Shown here: piece by piece, positions 1 to 5,553 of the stretch
Layout: the number at the start of each line of letters is the position of its first letter
Numbering within the stretch: the first letter of the stretch is position 1
NCBI GenBank assembly: GCA_029098205.1
Contig: JAQXNW010000037.1
Coordinates: 1 to 5,553, forward strand
DNA: 5,553 bases
Origin: Eubacteriales bacterium
GTDB lineage: Bacteria > Bacillota > Clostridia > Peptostreptococcales > Anaerovoracaceae
Direction of reading: 5' to 3'
Program-made: the position numbers and the translations under genes
Notes under the pieces: model-generated
Told to the model about the DNA's origin: nothing
The model's database searches: none
What the model saw: the letters and a program-made list of their open reading frames with translations, nothing else

Positions 1-1
1 G

Positions 2-679
2 AATCAGCCGGAAGAGGATTATTTGCGTGCGTTGAATGACCGGCAGACGATGGGGCAGCATGAGTCGGTTTCCCGGTTTTATGAAAACCGGATCGGCCGG
101 TCGATGGGATTTCTCCGGCATATATTTCCGCTTTGCCAGGAAATCGTTCCGCATGTGCTAAAAGATGTCAGTGAGAAGGAATTTTATGAGGCTGTCAATC
201 AGGTGAAACCGTCGCTTATCCGTACGGAAGCGGACGAGTTTACATACACATTTCATATCATCATACGATATGAGCTTGAGAAAGAGATCGTAAACGGGAA
301 GGTTTGCATACAAGAGCTTCCGGACCGCTGGAACGCCTTGTACGAAAAATATCTGGGCGTCCGCCCTTCGAATGACCGGGAGGGTGTTCTTCAGGATGTG
401 CACTGGACGGATGGCTTCGGGTATTTTCCGGCATACGCGCTGGGAAATATGTATAACGCGATGTATTACAGCCGGATGAAAGAAGACATGGATCCGGAGG
501 AAAAGGCGGAATCGGGAGATTTTAAGGTCTTGAACGGCTGGATGAAAGAGCATGTTTTTAAGGAAGGAAATCATCTTCCTCCGAAGGACTGGATCCGGCA
601 CATAACAGGAAGACCGTTCACATCGAAGGATTTTCTGGATTATCTGGAAGAAAAATACGGAGCTCTGTACGAATTATAA
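2..679 (+). CDS. M32 family metallocarboxypeptidase, C-terminal part (5' end outside window)
   Basis: This is the C-terminal 225 residues of a zinc carboxypeptidase of family M32 (Taq/Pfu carboxypeptidase type), a cytoplasmic enzyme that removes C-terminal amino acids from peptides. The frame is open to the first base, so the start and the HEXXH zinc motif lie upstream of the window. Family members are about 500 residues, so a little under half is present. Visible family motifs, numbered from base 2, are HES at residues 20-22, IRTEAD at 73-78 and GVLQDVHW at 128-135. In the family, the glutamate of HES is the third zinc ligand. The usual HESQ is HESV here, a small deviation. The C-terminus, ending in a DYLEEKYG-type helix, is typical and appears intact. 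TTG at base 23 is an internal leucine codon, not the start, because the preceding residues NQPEEDY continue the family pattern. The stop is 33 bases before the next ORF, with no terminator between. Confidence 0.9.
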   Translation, partial: NQPEEDYLRALNDRQTMGQHESVSRFYENRIGRSMGFLRHIFPLCQEIVPHVLKDVSEKEFYEAVNQVKPSLIRTEADEFTYTFHIIIRYELEKEIVNGKVCIQELPDRWNALYEKYLGVRPSNDREGVLQDVHWTDGFGYFPAYALGNMYNAMYYSRMKEDMDPEEKAESGDFKVLNGWMKEHVFKEGNHLPPKDWIRHITGRPFTSKDFLDYLEEKYGALYEL

Positions 680-699
680 GCAGTAAGAAAAAGAAAATG

Positions 700-706
700 A
701 AAGGAG
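700..706 (+). promoter_or_regulatory. Strong ribosome binding site for the ORF at 713
   Basis: AAAGGAG lies six bases before a GTG codon at 713, an almost ideal Shine-Dalgarno match and spacing. It is the best ribosome binding site in the first kilobase. It does not suit the ATG codons at 759 or 789, which are too far downstream. It is the main reason to take the short ORF at 713 seriously. Confidence 0.55.
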
Positions 707-712
707 AACGGC

Positions 713-796
713 GTGCACCGGCTCACGAAGTTTCTGCCGGAATGCGGCCGCCTGTTTTATGAAAAGGAAAAATGGGAAAAAGAATCAGATGAATAA
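713..796 (+). CDS. Short leader-like ORF, 27 residues, unknown function
   Basis: This GTG-initiated ORF encodes 27 residues, starting MHRLTKFLPECGRLFYEKE and ending in a highly charged Lys/Glu tail. It follows an AAAGGAG ribosome binding site and sits 33 bases after the carboxypeptidase stop. Its TAA (794-796) overlaps an ATG at 789 that begins the next frame, an arrangement typical of translational coupling. It has no recognisable domain, signal peptide or membrane segment. It could be a coupling leader peptide, a genuine microprotein, or the true N-terminus of the membrane protein separated from it by a frameshift in the A-rich stretch at 761-785. Reading it as a chance ORF is also possible, so confidence is low. 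Confidence 0.35.
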   Translation: MHRLTKFLPECGRLFYEKEKWEKESDE

Positions 797-998
797 ATCA
801 TTGGGCAGAGTTCTGGCTTTTGCAGGATTATTTGCGCTGATCGGAATGCAGTGCGGCGGTTCTTACGCGGAGGCGCTCAGCTTCGCACCGAGTTCGCCTT
901 CACAGGATACGCCGGCATGGCGCGTGATTCGAATGATCGCGACAGCGGTGGCGGCGATTGCGCTCGCGTATACGATTCAGAAAAGAAAGAGAAAGTAA
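789..998 (+). CDS. Small membrane protein, unknown function, upstream of the nitrogenase-like genes
   Basis: This is a 69-residue protein with two hydrophobic stretches. The first, roughly residues 7-22 (GRVLAFAGLFALIGMQ), follows a basic N-terminus. The second, roughly residues 47-60 (MIATAVAAIALAYT), is followed by a basic KRKRK tail. The Ser/Pro-rich stretch between them would lie outside the cell if both segments span the membrane. Alternatively the first is a signal peptide, cleaved near SYAEA, leaving a one-span protein. The ATG at 789 is chosen because it overlaps the stop of the 27-residue ORF, which favours coupled translation. An in-frame ATG at 759 would give 79 residues with a more basic N-terminus but has no ribosome binding site. 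The stop is seven bases before the NifH-like ATG, so the two genes are very probably cotranscribed. No family is recognised. Confidence 0.55.
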   Translation: MNKSLGRVLAFAGLFALIGMQCGGSYAEALSFAPSSPSQDTPAWRVIRMIATAVAAIALAYTIQKRKRK

Positions 999-1005
999 CA
1001 GTATC

Positions 1006-1776
1006 ATGTATCGTTTTGCAATTTATGGAAAAGGCGGCATCGGGAAATCTACCGTCACAACGGCTTTGTCCTGCGCGTTTCAGGAAATGGGGCTTCGGGT
1101 TCTTCAGATCGGATGCGATCCGAAGGCCGATTCAACGTTATATCTTCATGGCGGAGAGCGGATTGAAACGATGCTCGATGTCCTCCGGAAGAAGAGAGAT
1201 CATGCGGAGCTTGAGGATCTGGTGCACGAAGGGTATAAGGGTATTCTCTGCGCGGAGGCGGGAGGACCGACACCGGGGCTTGGGTGCGCCGGAAGGGGAA
1301 TCGCCGCGGCGTTTGAAGCGCTGGAAGACCGGGATGCGTTCGAAATTCTGAAGCCGGACGTCGTACTGTTCGATGTGCTGGGAGATGTCGTCTGCGGAGG
1401 CTTTGCCATGCCGATCCGGGAAGGATACGCGGATCAGGTGTACATCGTCACGTCGGGTGAAAACATGGCGATCTATGCGGCAGCGAATATTTCCATGGCG
1501 GTTGAAAACTTCAGAGAGCGTGGATACGCGAAGCTGGGAGGGCTCATTCTGAACCGAAGGAATGTGCCGGACGAGCTTGCGAAAGTAAAGACCCTGGCGG
1601 AAGATATTCATACGGATATCGTGTCTGATCTTCCCAGGGACAATTCGATTGCGGAATCGGAGACAGAGAAAAAGCCGCTTTTCGAAACAGCGCCGCATTC
1701 GCCGTACGCAGAAGAAGTGCGAAAGCTTGCTGCACGGATGCTGAAGAGAGATGCTGATGCGGAAGAAGGGAACTGA
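1006..1776 (+). CDS. NifH-like Fe protein (nitrogenase reductase homologue)
   Basis: This 256-residue P-loop ATPase of the NifH/BchL/CfbC family would act as a homodimer. It binds one 4Fe-4S cluster between its subunits and uses ATP hydrolysis to deliver low-potential electrons to a partner protein. Visible landmarks are Walker A GKGGIGKST at residues 8-16 and CDPKADST at 37-44. GCAGRG at 93-98 contains cluster ligand Cys94, equivalent to NifH Cys97, and Arg97, equivalent to the ADP-ribosylated arginine of NifH. The switch segment DVLGDVVCGGFAMP at 123-136 contains the second ligand Cys130, equivalent to NifH Cys132. ATG 1006 is chosen because the strand and P-loop begin directly after it, as in the family. 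An open frame to 958 adds only 16 non-homologous residues. The protein is slightly shorter than nitrogenase NifH (about 275-295) at its C-terminus. The ribosome binding site is a weak purine run at 982-995, so coupling to the preceding gene is likely. Family membership is certain; the nitrogen-fixing type is not implied. Confidence 0.95.
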   Translation: MYRFAIYGKGGIGKSTVTTALSCAFQEMGLRVLQIGCDPKADSTLYLHGGERIETMLDVLRKKRDHAELEDLVHEGYKGILCAEAGGPTPGLGCAGRGIAAAFEALEDRDAFEILKPDVVLFDVLGDVVCGGFAMPIREGYADQVYIVTSGENMAIYAAANISMAVENFRERGYAKLGGLILNRRNVPDELAKVKTLAEDIHTDIVSDLPRDNSIAESETEKKPLFETAPHSPYAEEVRKLAARMLKRDADAEEGN

Positions 1777-1777
1777 T

Positions 1778-3166
1778 ATGGCAGATGGATGCGCGCGGAG
1801 CAGGCTGGCGGAGCGGAACCGGGCGTTTCACGAGAGAGGCACCGATGCAAAGGCCTTTGAGTACATCGGAGACATGGATTACGAGTACAACGCGGATATC
1901 GGCCTTGCGTACGCGTCGCCGGTCCGCGGTGTCTGGAATATCGTGCATATCGGAACGCTGGTTCCAGGTGGGCATCAGATTTATGTCTGCCCTACTAGTT
2001 GTCTCCGCGGTGTTGTTTTAACGACGGCGGAGATGGGTCGCATGGATAAGCTGTCCACGATCACGGTCGGAGAAGACAATATCATCGAAGGCAATATGGA
2101 AGAGCAGCTTCTTCATGGAACCGAGCGGATCATCCGGGAACTTCCGGAAAGGCCGCGGATGATCATGATTTTCACAAGCTGCGTGCACCATTTTCTCGCG
2201 GTCAACTATAAACGGGTATACCGGATTCTTCAGAAAGAATTTCCGGACATTGATTTTGTCGACTGCTATATGGATCCGATTATGCGGAGAACCGCGCCGG
2301 TTGTTCCTTCGCTTTGGCGGCAGATGCACCGCGTTTTGAGACCCGGGCAGGAGAAGTCTTCGAAGCAGGTGAATTACATTGGAAATTGTTTTCATTACAG
2401 TTCGAAATACTGCGATCTCACAGCGCTTCTGGAAGAAAACGGCATCCGCGTTCTGGAAGCGAATCATGTCCGGGATTATGACGAATTTCTGAATATGGGA
2501 AAGTCTTCGGTGAATTTTTATTTCCACAAGACCGGTGAGCGGGCCGTGAAGGATCTTCAGATCCGTCTGGAGCAGCCTTATTTCTGGCTGCGTCCGGGAT
2601 ATTCGTACGAGGAATATGAAGAGGATCTTTCGAAAGCAGCGGAGATCCTTGGAATTTCAGCTCCGACGTCGGACTTTTTTGAACGTGAACGGGAAAAAAC
2701 CGAGATGGAAATCGAACGGACAAAGTCGGCTCTGGGAGATGTTCCGATTGCGGTGGATTATACAGCAGTGGACCAGCCGTTGGAACTTTCTTTGTTCCTT
2801 CTTCAGCATGGCTTTCATGTGGAATCCTGCTACCAGGATGTTTTCACAGAGGGAGAAGAGATTTTTCAAAAGCTGCAGCGGGAAAAGCCGGATCTTAAAA
2901 TTTACGGGGTCTATGGTTGGAATATCCGGGGAATCGAGCGGACGCATGAAGGGAAAATCGTCGCAATCGGACAGAAAGCCGCATATTTCAATGGGACTCC
3001 CTATTTCGTGAATATCGTGGAAAACGCGGGAAGTTACGGGACCGACGGTATGTATGGATATCGCGGCCTTCGGCGCCTTATGGTGCTTCTCCGGGAAGCC
3101 GCGGAGGAACCGAAGCCGATGAAGCAGCTGGTGCAGTTTAAGGGGTGGGGGTGTGATCTTCGGTGA
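1778..3166 (+). CDS. Nitrogenase-like component 1 subunit, NifD-like
   Basis: This 462-residue protein is a homologue of the nitrogenase MoFe-protein subunits and is the likely partner of the NifH-like donor. A NifD-like start is seen at residues 41-53: GLAYASPVRGVWN parallels NifD GCAYAGSKGVVWG, but the first P-cluster cysteine is Leu43. VCPTSC at 70-75 matches the second cysteine region, and FTSC at 132-135 the third (NifD Cys154). YIGNC followed by LLEENGIRVLEAN at 200-229 parallels the NifD YNIGG and LLEEMGLR region. Near the C-terminus, GTPYFVNIVENAGSYGTDG (406-424) parallels the NifD segment carrying the cofactor-binding His442, but no histidine is present. The start at ATG 1778 follows GAAGGG by seven bases and the NifH-like stop by one base. 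An in-frame ATG at 1751 would overlap the previous gene and lacks support. The substrate is unknown. It resembles poorly studied nitrogenase-like proteins I recall from gut Clostridia. Confidence 0.88.
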   Translation: MADGCARSRLAERNRAFHERGTDAKAFEYIGDMDYEYNADIGLAYASPVRGVWNIVHIGTLVPGGHQIYVCPTSCLRGVVLTTAEMGRMDKLSTITVGEDNIIEGNMEEQLLHGTERIIRELPERPRMIMIFTSCVHHFLAVNYKRVYRILQKEFPDIDFVDCYMDPIMRRTAPVVPSLWRQMHRVLRPGQEKSSKQVNYIGNCFHYSSKYCDLTALLEENGIRVLEANHVRDYDEFLNMGKSSVNFYFHKTGERAVKDLQIRLEQPYFWLRPGYSYEEYEEDLSKAAEILGISAPTSDFFEREREKTEMEIERTKSALGDVPIAVDYTAVDQPLELSLFLLQHGFHVESCYQDVFTEGEEIFQKLQREKPDLKIYGVYGWNIRGIERTHEGKIVAIGQKAAYFNGTPYFVNIVENAGSYGTDGMYGYRGLRRLMVLLREAAEEPKPMKQLVQFKGWGCDLR

Positions 3167-4395
3167 ACGATTACCAGACACATGTATTTACGAGCACTTA
3201 TACTGCGGATGTTTCCGGCGTCTGCTCGGCGATGTACGAGCTTGGCGGGATGACGGTGCTGCACGACCCATCCGGATGCAATTCAACATATTCTACGCAC
3301 GATGAGCCACGCTGGTTCGATGGAAAGAGCCTGATGTTCGTTTCTGGTCTTGATGAAATGACCGCTGTATTAGGGGACGATCAGGTGCTGATCCGGGATA
3401 TCGCGGACGCGGCAGAGGATTTTCATCCGAGGTTTATTACGCTTTGCGGCGGATCCATTCCGCATGTCATCGCATTCGATTACAAAGGCTGCGCCCGGCT
3501 GATCGAGGATGGCTGCGGCGTCCCGGTTCTGCCGGTGAAAACAGATGGCATGAAGTCTTATGTCAGCGGCGTCGGCCGTGCTTTGACAGAGTTTATACGG
3601 AAATTCGCGGATCCGAAGGAACAGGAGGAGGGAAAGAAATCCCTGTCTGTGAATCTTCTCGGCGTAACGCCGCTTGACTTTTCGATAAATGGGAATGCGG
3701 AGGCGCTTCGGGAGTCTTTTGAGGAAGCGGGAATTCGCGTCAACTGCTGCGCAGCGATGGGAGAGACGTTCGAGGGTCTTTCGCATATATACAGGGGCAG
3801 CGTAAATGTCGTTGTATCCTCCGCGGGAAGAAGGCCGGCCCGGTATATGGAGCGGACCGCGGGAATACCCCGGGTTGAGGGACTTCCTGTGGGAGCGTTC
3901 GCTGAGGAGACTCTGATCCGGGAAGTCCGAAGCGCTTACTTGGATCGGAAAAACCGGATGATCTGGGATGAATCGGACAGTTCTGATGAGAAAACGGATT
4001 TTTCTGTTGAGGATCTGGAAGGCGGCTTCTCCGGGGAGAATGCTCTTACAATTCCGGAGGGGCAGATTTTGATACTGGGAGAGGAAGTATACGCGAAATC
4101 TCTCGCGATGGCGGTCAATCATCTTCCGGAGTCCTTGCGGGAAGGAAAAAAGGCGTATGCGTTTTTCCCGGATATCGACGAAGGCATTCCGGAGGCTGTT
4201 CTGATCCCGCAGGTTCGTTCCTGCAGCGTTCTCATATCGGATCCTCTCTACCGGGTTGTAATGAAGCCGGGGCAGAATACAAGGTTTGCCGCTATGCCGC
4301 ATGAGGCTTATTCCGGCCGGATTTACCGTGATTCGATGCGGAAGTTTGTAGGAAAATCCTTTGATGTAGAAGAATTTCTCCGAAGTGCCGAATAA
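3163..4395 (+). CDS. Nitrogenase-like component 1 subunit, NifK-like
   Basis: This 410-residue protein is the probable second subunit of the component 1 complex. The N-terminal half has the three cysteine positions expected of NifK: Cys21 in SGVCSAMYELGG, Cys39 in HDPSGCNSTY and Cys95 in LCGGSIP. They correspond by order and approximate spacing to NifK Cys70, Cys95 and Cys153. This suggests that the subunit contributes a full half of a P-cluster-like iron-sulfur cluster. Residues about 268-286 are a very acidic, Ser/Asp/Glu-rich linker, followed by a Rossmann-like strand ILILGEE at 302-308. The protein is much shorter than NifK (over 500), with the reduction apparently in the C-terminal half. 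The start is GTG 3163, sharing GTGA with the stop of the preceding gene. A G-rich purine run (3140-3151) upstream could serve as ribosome binding site. The overlap implies coupled, near-equimolar synthesis with the NifD-like subunit. Confidence 0.85.
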   Translation: MNDYQTHVFTSTYTADVSGVCSAMYELGGMTVLHDPSGCNSTYSTHDEPRWFDGKSLMFVSGLDEMTAVLGDDQVLIRDIADAAEDFHPRFITLCGGSIPHVIAFDYKGCARLIEDGCGVPVLPVKTDGMKSYVSGVGRALTEFIRKFADPKEQEEGKKSLSVNLLGVTPLDFSINGNAEALRESFEEAGIRVNCCAAMGETFEGLSHIYRGSVNVVVSSAGRRPARYMERTAGIPRVEGLPVGAFAEETLIREVRSAYLDRKNRMIWDESDSSDEKTDFSVEDLEGGFSGENALTIPEGQILILGEEVYAKSLAMAVNHLPESLREGKKAYAFFPDIDEGIPEAVLIPQVRSCSVLISDPLYRVVMKPGQNTRFAAMPHEAYSGRIYRDSMRKFVGKSFDVEEFLRSAE

Positions 4396-4411
4396 GTTGA
4401 AAAGAAAAAAT

Positions 4412-4481
4412 AAAAAAACGTCCGGACTGGAGCAGGAAGTGTGCACTTCGCAGATCTCCGATCCGGGCGGTTCTTATTTTT
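4412..4481. terminator. Composite bidirectional transcription terminator
   Basis: The gap between two convergent genes holds an extended imperfect hairpin. Outer arms AACGTCCGGA (4417-4426) and TCCGGGCGGTT (4462-4472) pair with one bulge and one G-U. Inside them GGAG (4429-4432) can pair with CTCC (4456-4459), and GAAGT (4436-4440) pairs with ACTTC (4445-4449) around a GTGC loop. A run of seven A (4412-4418) precedes it and TTCTTATTTTT (4471-4481) follows. Either strand would therefore present a GC-rich stem followed by a U-rich tract. It should end the nitrogenase-like operon on the plus strand and the aminotransferase on the minus strand. Confidence 0.75.
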
Positions 4482-4513
4482 AAATGACGGACAAATGACA
4501 GACCGCCAGTACT

Positions 4514-5545
4514 CTATTTCATCAACTTTTCGTTAAATTTCGCGGCGACTTCTCCGAACCGTTTCGCGCCTTCTTCAATCTGCTCTTCAGTCATCGGTGT
4601 AAAGCAGAGCCGGAATCCTCCGAATGGATGACGAGGATCCGGTGAAAATGCTGACGAAGGAACGAGACCGACGCGGTTTTCAAGAAGCGCATGGAAGACT
4701 TCGGATTCGTCCAGCCCCTCCGGCATGTAAATGAAATAGAACAGACCGCCCTCTGCGTTGGAGATTCTCCAGTTCTCCGGCACATGACGAAGAAGACTTT
4801 CTTTTGTTTTTCTCCATTTATTACCGTCAATCTGGATAATCCGGCGGATGTTCTCGTCGAAGTTATAGTCGGTCAGACAGTGATAGCAGATCATCTGATT
4901 CAGCATCGGCGTGTTGGAATCGATGCTGGCCTTGTTCGCGGCAGCCCGCTCAAAAATCGGCGTCGGCGCGAGCATGAAGCCGACGCGGAGTCCCGCGGCA
5001 ACGGTTTTTGAAAATGTTCCCAGGTAAATAACCCGGTTCTCTTTGTCCAGGCTTTTGATGGTCGGAACGTCCTCCCCTGCATACCGAAGATATCCATACG
5101 GGTCGTCTTCGACGATCAGCTTGTCATAGCGGCACGCCAGATCATAGACGGCTTTTCTTTTTTCGAGAGGCATTGTGACGCCGGTCGGATTGTTGAAGTT
5201 CGGAACCAGATAGAGATACCGGACATGTGGGAATGCCTGAAACGCGTGCTCAAGAGCGTTCAGATTGATTCCGTCCGGATCGGTCCGTACGGCAATGCTG
5301 CGGCCTCCGAAGTCGGATACGGTATCCAGCATGCCCGCATAGGAAAGCTCCTCCGTCAGGATGAAATCCCCTTCGTTGACAAAGACTCTCGGAAGCAGGT
5401 ACAGCCCCTGCTGGCCGCCAGTCATAATCAGGACTTCGTTATCCGTCGTATTGATATGTTTCTTCTGCTGGAGACGTTTTTTTATTAAAAACCGAAACTC
5501 GGTGTCGCCCGCGCCGGTGCTGTTGAGAAGAATTTTATTCGGCTC
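4514..5545 (-). CDS. PLP-dependent class I/II aminotransferase, 5' end disrupted or missing
   Basis: This is a fold-type-I aminotransferase of the group that includes 2-aminoadipate/aromatic aminotransferases and MocR effector domains. It transfers amino groups between an amino acid and a 2-oxo acid using pyridoxal phosphate; the substrate cannot be told from sequence. Numbering from the in-frame ATG at 5425, visible motifs are TGGQQG (2-7) and PNFNNPTG (75-82). EDDPYGY (106-112) holds the cofactor-binding Asp. GTFSKT (136-141) has the PLP Schiff-base lysine at 140, followed by GLRVGF. FRLCF (271-275) carries the carboxylate-binding arginine. The C-terminus looks complete. Homology-like sequence continues upstream of that ATG (EPNKILLNSTGAGD, then EFRFLI) to 5545, where an in-frame TAA (5546-5548) blocks the frame. 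The ATG has no ribosome binding site and lies inside the conserved domain, so it is unlikely to be the real start. About 50-90 N-terminal residues are missing because of a nonsense or frameshift change or an error near the sequence end. Confidence 0.85.
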   Translation of the reverse strand, partial: EPNKILLNSTGAGDTEFRFLIKKRLQQKKHINTTDNEVLIMTGGQQGLYLLPRVFVNEGDFILTEELSYAGMLDTVSDFGGRSIAVRTDPDGINLNALEHAFQAFPHVRYLYLVPNFNNPTGVTMPLEKRKAVYDLACRYDKLIVEDDPYGYLRYAGEDVPTIKSLDKENRVIYLGTFSKTVAAGLRVGFMLAPTPIFERAAANKASIDSNTPMLNQMICYHCLTDYNFDENIRRIIQIDGNKWRKTKESLLRHVPENWRISNAEGGLFYFIYMPEGLDESEVFHALLENRVGLVPSSAFSPDPRHPFGGFRLCFTPMTEEQIEEGAKRFGEVAAKFNEKLMK

Positions 5546-5553
5546 TTATTTGA

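Noticed and set aside
158..601. Minus-strand open frame opposite the carboxypeptidase
   Set aside because: The plus strand carries a well conserved M32 domain. The antisense translation shows no motif and has no ribosome binding site.
731..758. Hairpin GCCG-GAATG-CGGC followed by a short T run inside the 27-residue ORF, suggesting an attenuator
   Set aside because: The stem is only four base pairs and the T run has four bases, set off by several others. The leader has no run of regulatory codons.
958..1005. Upstream extension of the NifH-like frame by 16 residues
   Set aside because: It overlaps the small membrane gene, is arginine-rich and lies before the first beta strand and P-loop. NifH family proteins start where ATG 1006 does.
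1110..1125. Short inverted repeat CGGATGCGATCCG in the NifH-like gene
   Set aside because: It encodes the invariant CDP motif region of the family, so the pairing is explained by codon choice. The stem is only five base pairs.
3370..4446. Long 358-codon open frame on the minus strand opposite the NifK-like gene
   Set aside because: It is a shadow of a gene with clear homology. The translation is rich in Arg, His, Ile and Pro with no recognisable domain, and it runs across the terminator.
4691..5011. Plus-strand open frame opposite the aminotransferase
   Set aside because: The minus strand encodes the conserved PLP lysine and the arginine and aspartate motifs throughout this interval, so this frame is a shadow.
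1..5553. CRISPR arrays, tRNA or rRNA genes, insertion sequences
   Set aside because: No spaced direct repeats, cloverleaf-like segments, transposase frames or terminal inverted repeats were seen on either strand.

Overview
The window looks like chromosomal DNA of an anaerobic Firmicute, most likely a gut-type member of the Clostridia. This rests on the purine-rich AAAGGAG-type ribosome binding sites, the mixed-GC codon use with many GCG, CCG and CGG codons, and the gene content. That content is an M32 metallocarboxypeptidase, an oxygen-sensitive nitrogenase-like enzyme and a fold-type-I aminotransferase. The assignment is an inference; no rRNA or other taxonomic marker is present.

Layout. 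Bases 2-679 (+) are the C-terminal part of an M32 carboxypeptidase whose start lies outside the window. After 33 bases with no visible terminator comes a short GTG-initiated ORF (713-796) with a strong ribosome binding site. It overlaps a small predicted membrane protein (789-998, or from 759). Eight bases after that stop begins the centre of the window, a tightly packed three-gene set. It comprises a NifH-type ATPase (1006-1776), a NifD-like subunit (1778-3166, one base after the NifH stop) and a NifK-like subunit (3163-4395, GTGA overlap). A composite hairpin flanked by A and T runs (4412-4481) separates this operon from a convergent minus-strand aminotransferase (4514-5545). The 5' end of that aminotransferase is interrupted by an in-frame stop or lost at the window edge.

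How the genes work together. The NifH-like protein keeps the Walker A motif, both 4Fe-4S cysteines and the switch motifs of nitrogenase Fe proteins. It should therefore be an ATP-driven electron donor. The two larger proteins would form the catalytic partner that receives the electrons. Together they resemble a complete two-component nitrogenase-like reductase. However, the D-like subunit appears to lack the first P-cluster cysteine and the histidine that binds FeMo-cofactor, and no nifB, nifE, nifN or nifV gene is nearby. Dinitrogen fixation is therefore unlikely. The substrate is unknown, and this is the most interesting element of the window. The two small ORFs upstream may be part of the same transcript and could tie the system to the membrane, but that is speculative.
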